Below are positions 59,968 through 64,000 of a stretch of 64,000 nt of DNA, piece by piece; position 1 is the first letter of the stretch, and every line of letters begins with the position of its first letter. This DNA comes from Dehalococcoidia bacterium. GTDB taxonomy: Bacteria > Chloroflexota > Dehalococcoidia > Bin125. The position numbers were made by a program, and so were the translations under genes. The stretch covers positions 620,001-684,000 of the forward strand of contig JAJDXE010000010.1 in the NCBI GenBank assembly GCA_022825265.1, written 5' to 3'. Under the pieces are notes generated by a model. The model had not been told where the DNA came from. It saw only the letters and a list, made by a program, of their open reading frames with translations, and ran no database searches.

Positions 59968-61194
59968 ATGCCCAAGACCTACATTCTCGGCGGATATCAG
60001 TCCGATTTCGCCCGCAACTGGCGCAAGGAAGAGCACAACCTGCGCGACGTGATGGCCGAGGCCGTCCACGGCGCGCTCGACGCCGTCTCGATGGAACCCG
60101 GCGACATCGACACTGCCCACGTCGGCAACTTCGCCGGCGAGCTCTACTCCAAGCAGGGGCAGATGGGCGGCTTCTTCGCCGAGATCAGCCCCGACTTCGG
60201 CGGCCTGCCCACCTCCCGCCACGAAGCCGCCTGCGCCTCCGGTAGCATCTCGATCCTGATGGCCTCCGCCGAGCTCGAGGCCGAGCGCTACGGCACCGCG
60301 CTGATCCTCGGCGTCGAGCAGATGAAGACCGTCAGCCCGGTTGAGGGCGGCGACTTCCTCGGTACCGCCGGCTGGTACGAGTTCGAGGCGGAAGGCGTCG
60401 AGCTGCCGTTCCCCAAGCTGTTCGGCCGCCTCGGCGACGTCTACGACGAGCGTTACGGCCTTGAGGCTGCTCACCTCCAGCGCCTGGCCGAGCTCAACTA
60501 CGAGAACGCCCAGCGCAACCCGGCCGCGCAGACCCGCAAATGGCTCGGCGACGTGCCCTCCGACCTCTCGGAAGGCAAGTACGTCGCGCCGATCACCGGT
60601 CGGTTGCTGCTTCGCGACTGCTCGCAGATCACTGACGGCGCCGCCGCGCTCGTCCTCGCCAACGAGGAGCGGGCAGCCGAGTGGGCCGAAGCTCGCGGCA
60701 TCGACCTCGCCGACGTCCCAACGATCGAGGGTTGGGGACACCACACCGCCGCGCTGACCTTCGACGAGAAGATCGCGCAGGCCCAGGGCGACGAGTACGT
60801 GCTGCCGCACACTCGCCGCGCGATCACCGACGCCTACGAGCGCGCCGGCATTGACGGTCCCTCCGACCTCGACGTGATCGAGACGCACGACTGCTTCACG
60901 ACCAGCCACTACATGGCGATCGACCACTTCGGCATCACCGAGCCGGGCAAGTGCTACGAAGCCATCGAGGACGGCCGGATCGACTTCAACGGCGAGATTC
61001 CGATGAACCCCTCCGGCGGGCTGATCGGCGGCGGACACCCGGTCGGCGCGACCGGCGTGCGCCAGGCGCTCGACGCCTGGAAGCAGGTCACCGGCAACGC
61101 CGGCGACTACCAGGTCGAAGGTGCCAGCCGAGCAGCCACCCTCAACATCGGCGGCTCCGGCACCACCTCAGTCTCGCTGGTCATCGGCCGCTGA
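59968..61194 (+). CDS. Thiolase-like acetyl-CoA acetyltransferase
   Basis: 408 residues from the ATG at 59968 (GGAG at five bases). The active-site Cys89 is in HEAACASGSISI. The second half carries ETHDCFTTSHY and NPSGGLIGGGHPVGATGVRQ, with the catalytic His of the GHP motif. It is of the SCP-x/thiolase type rather than the classical FadA type. It should cleave or form a beta-ketoacyl-CoA. A hairpin terminator follows. Confidence 0.88.
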   Translation: MPKTYILGGYQSDFARNWRKEEHNLRDVMAEAVHGALDAVSMEPGDIDTAHVGNFAGELYSKQGQMGGFFAEISPDFGGLPTSRHEAACASGSISILMASAELEAERYGTALILGVEQMKTVSPVEGGDFLGTAGWYEFEAEGVELPFPKLFGRLGDVYDERYGLEAAHLQRLAELNYENAQRNPAAQTRKWLGDVPSDLSEGKYVAPITGRLLLRDCSQITDGAAALVLANEERAAEWAEARGIDLADVPTIEGWGHHTAALTFDEKIAQAQGDEYVLPHTRRAITDAYERAGIDGPSDLDVIETHDCFTTSHYMAIDHFGITEPGKCYEAIEDGRIDFNGEIPMNPSGGLIGGGHPVGATGVRQALDAWKQVTGNAGDYQVEGASRAATLNIGGSGTTSVSLVIGR

Positions 61195-61229
61195 CGCACG
61201 CACGTACATCGCGGGAAGACAACATGTAG

Positions 61230-61250
61230 GGGCGGCCCTTGTGGCCGCCC
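61230..61250. terminator. Hairpin terminator between convergent genes
   Basis: gggcggcc-cttgt-ggccgccc, an 8-bp stem followed by TT. It lies between the convergent thiolase and CoA-transferase genes. A gtaggggcggcccttgtggc-type sequence is common as a dispersed hairpin in related genomes. Confidence 0.65.
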
Positions 61251-61279
61251 TTCGCGTTTCCTGTCGAGCGGTGTGTCCC

Positions 61280-62506
61280 TTACCCAATCACACCCTCAGC
61301 CGACAACTCGGCCAGTTCCGCCTCCGAAAGACCCAGCCGCTCCTGTAAGACCTCTCCGGAATGCTCGCCAAGCTCCGGCGCATCACGGCGCAGCGTCGCC
61401 GGCTGGCCGTGCAGCAACACCGGGTGGGTCAGCGTCGGCAGTGGACCATAGTGCCGATGGTCGTGGTTGACCAGGTAATCATTGGCAATCACCGCCGGAT
61501 CGCTGGTCAGGTCGCCGATCTGTTGCACCCGGGTGAAAATCAGATTCGGCTCGGTCAGCAGGCGCTGCTCCCACTCCGCACGCGGCGCCGATACGAACCG
61601 CTCCTCGAGCAGGGCGATTAACTCTTCGCAGTGCTCACCCATCGCCGACAGCGTCGTGAACCGATCATCGTCGACAATCTCATCCAGCCCCATCGCACGG
61701 CAGAACGAGGCCCAGTCGCGCTCAGCTTCGAGGATGCCCAGCATCAGCCACTTGTCGTCGCCGCAGCGGTACAGGTTCCAGAGCGGATTGGCGGCCTTGG
61801 CGCGGTCGAAGCGCGGCCAGAGGTCCAGCCCCTGCATCATCCCGACGCTGATCCCCCAGAACTGCAGCCACATCGTCGCCATGATGTGGGAGACCTCAAT
61901 CCGCTGACCCTTGCCGCCGTTCAGCTCGCGTCCGGCGATCGCCGCCAGGCAGCCGTACGCCAGACAGGTCGCGCCCATCACATCCGCGATGCCCAGGGTG
62001 TTCCAGTTGGGCGGATCGCCCGGACCGCCGCCCGAGTACATGAACCCGCCGCGCGCCTGACCAACGGCGTCCAGCGCAGGCAAGTGGGCCTCATCGCCCT
62101 TGAAGCCATAGCCGGCCGTCGCCGCGTGAATCAGTCCCGGATTGAGCTCCGTCAGCGCCTCTGTCGACAAACCCAGCTTCTCGAATGTGCCCGGTCGATA
62201 GTTCTCGATGAACACATCAGTATCGACGATGAGATCGCGGAACAGTTCCTGTCCCCGCTCCGACTTCAGGTCCAGCGCCAGTGACCGTTTGTTTCGGTTG
62301 ACCGCCTCGAACAGCGCCGAGTGTCCGTCGGGCATCATGTTGGGAATCCCAGCCACCGACTCGACAAAGCGAGCGGCATCCGGACGGCTTGGCGACTCAA
62401 TTTTGATCACGTCCGCGCCGAGATCGCCCAGCATCATCCCGCCGATCGGCCCAAATCCCCAGGTCGAGCACTCCAACACCTTGATGCCATCAAGCGGACC
62501 AGCCAT
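61280..62506 (-). CDS. CaiB/BaiF (class III) CoA-transferase
   Basis: 408 residues from the ATG at 62506 (GAGAGGAG leader). It opens with GPLDGIKVLECSTWGFGPIGGMMLGDLGADVIKIESP and has FEAVNRNKRSLALDLKSERGQ, followed by the IENYRPGTFEKLGL segment. It lies directly downstream of the methylmalonyl-CoA mutase gene on the minus strand, 32 bases apart, so the two are likely co-transcribed. The local context is acyl-CoA breakdown to succinyl-CoA. Confidence 0.9.
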   Translation of the reverse strand: MAGPLDGIKVLECSTWGFGPIGGMMLGDLGADVIKIESPSRPDAARFVESVAGIPNMMPDGHSALFEAVNRNKRSLALDLKSERGQELFRDLIVDTDVFIENYRPGTFEKLGLSTEALTELNPGLIHAATAGYGFKGDEAHLPALDAVGQARGGFMYSGGGPGDPPNWNTLGIADVMGATCLAYGCLAAIAGRELNGGKGQRIEVSHIMATMWLQFWGISVGMMQGLDLWPRFDRAKAANPLWNLYRCGDDKWLMLGILEAERDWASFCRAMGLDEIVDDDRFTTLSAMGEHCEELIALLEERFVSAPRAEWEQRLLTEPNLIFTRVQQIGDLTSDPAVIANDYLVNHDHRHYGPLPTLTHPVLLHGQPATLRRDAPELGEHSGEVLQERLGLSEAELAELSAEGVIG

Positions 62507-62538
62507 GGTGTGCTCCTCTCGCTCGGTCGTCGTGCGTC

Positions 62539-64000
<1,462 letters not shown>

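Overview
The window is a high-GC bacterial chromosomal segment. It carries many class III (CaiB/BaiF) CoA-transferases, hot-dog dehydratases, a luciferase-like flavin monooxygenase, diiron proteins and secreted proteins with GTGG-type C-termini. This mix suggests Chloroflexota, possibly a SAR202-like or related lineage; that is inference, because no rRNA is present. TGA is an ordinary stop in many genes here, so the genetic code is standard.

Layout. 1-2.9 kb: two MaoC-like hot-dog proteins and a pair of membrane proteins. 2.9-4.3 kb: an MFS exporter. 4.4-8.0 kb (minus): a phage-type block of scaffold-like protein, capsid-like protein, three small unknown or membrane proteins, holin-like protein and amidase. 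8.4-14.1 kb: four CaiB/BaiF domains in three genes, with small accessory genes. 14.1-15.4 kb: an orphan antitoxin and a HEPN/ApeA-like protein. 15.6-18.1 kb: coiled-coil membrane proteins and a terminase pair. 18.3-20 kb: degraded defence or toxin-antitoxin-like genes. 20.1-25.6 kb: a DUF885 peptidase, an aspartic protease and four tandem DsbA-like lipoproteins. 25.8-28.1 kb: a portal-like protein and a Com-like zinc finger. 28.1-33.3 kb: recF, a diiron protein pair and a lipid-kinase-like protein. 33.5-36.8 kb: an operon of VOC protein, zinc-ribbon membrane protein, two DUF1538 proteins, a P-II-like protein and a CBS protein. 36.8-40.5 kb: a MoxR/VWA pair. 40.5-46 kb: AIR-synthase-like, PEP-utiliser-like and nucleoside transporter genes. 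46-48.7 kb: a two-component system and rpsU. 49-52.3 kb: two anchored surface proteins and a flavin monooxygenase. 52.5-54.8 kb: tRNA-Arg, mgtE, tRNA-His and a lipoprotein. 54.8-58.9 kb: two large secreted proteins. 59-64 kb: acyl-CoA metabolism (enoyl-CoA hydratase, thiolase, CoA-transferase, methylmalonyl-CoA mutase).

The most striking system is at 22.4-25.6 kb. Four consecutive lipoprotein genes of the DsbA/thioredoxin fold each contain one in-frame TGA at the first cysteine of the redox CxxC motif, giving UxxC. Exactly 18 nt after each TGA begins a hairpin with an 8-bp stem and a GGT loop; it is perfect in two copies, has one mismatch in the other two, and shows a compensatory change. This is the layout of a bacterial SECIS element. 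I read the array as four tandem selenocysteine-containing, surface-anchored thiol oxidoreductases.

Other notable features: phage morphogenesis genes split over three places without tail or integrase genes; G-rich palindromic elements inserted in frame into at least four proteins; a diiron enzyme beside a paralogue that has lost most metal ligands; and a strand-composition switch inside the terminase gene.
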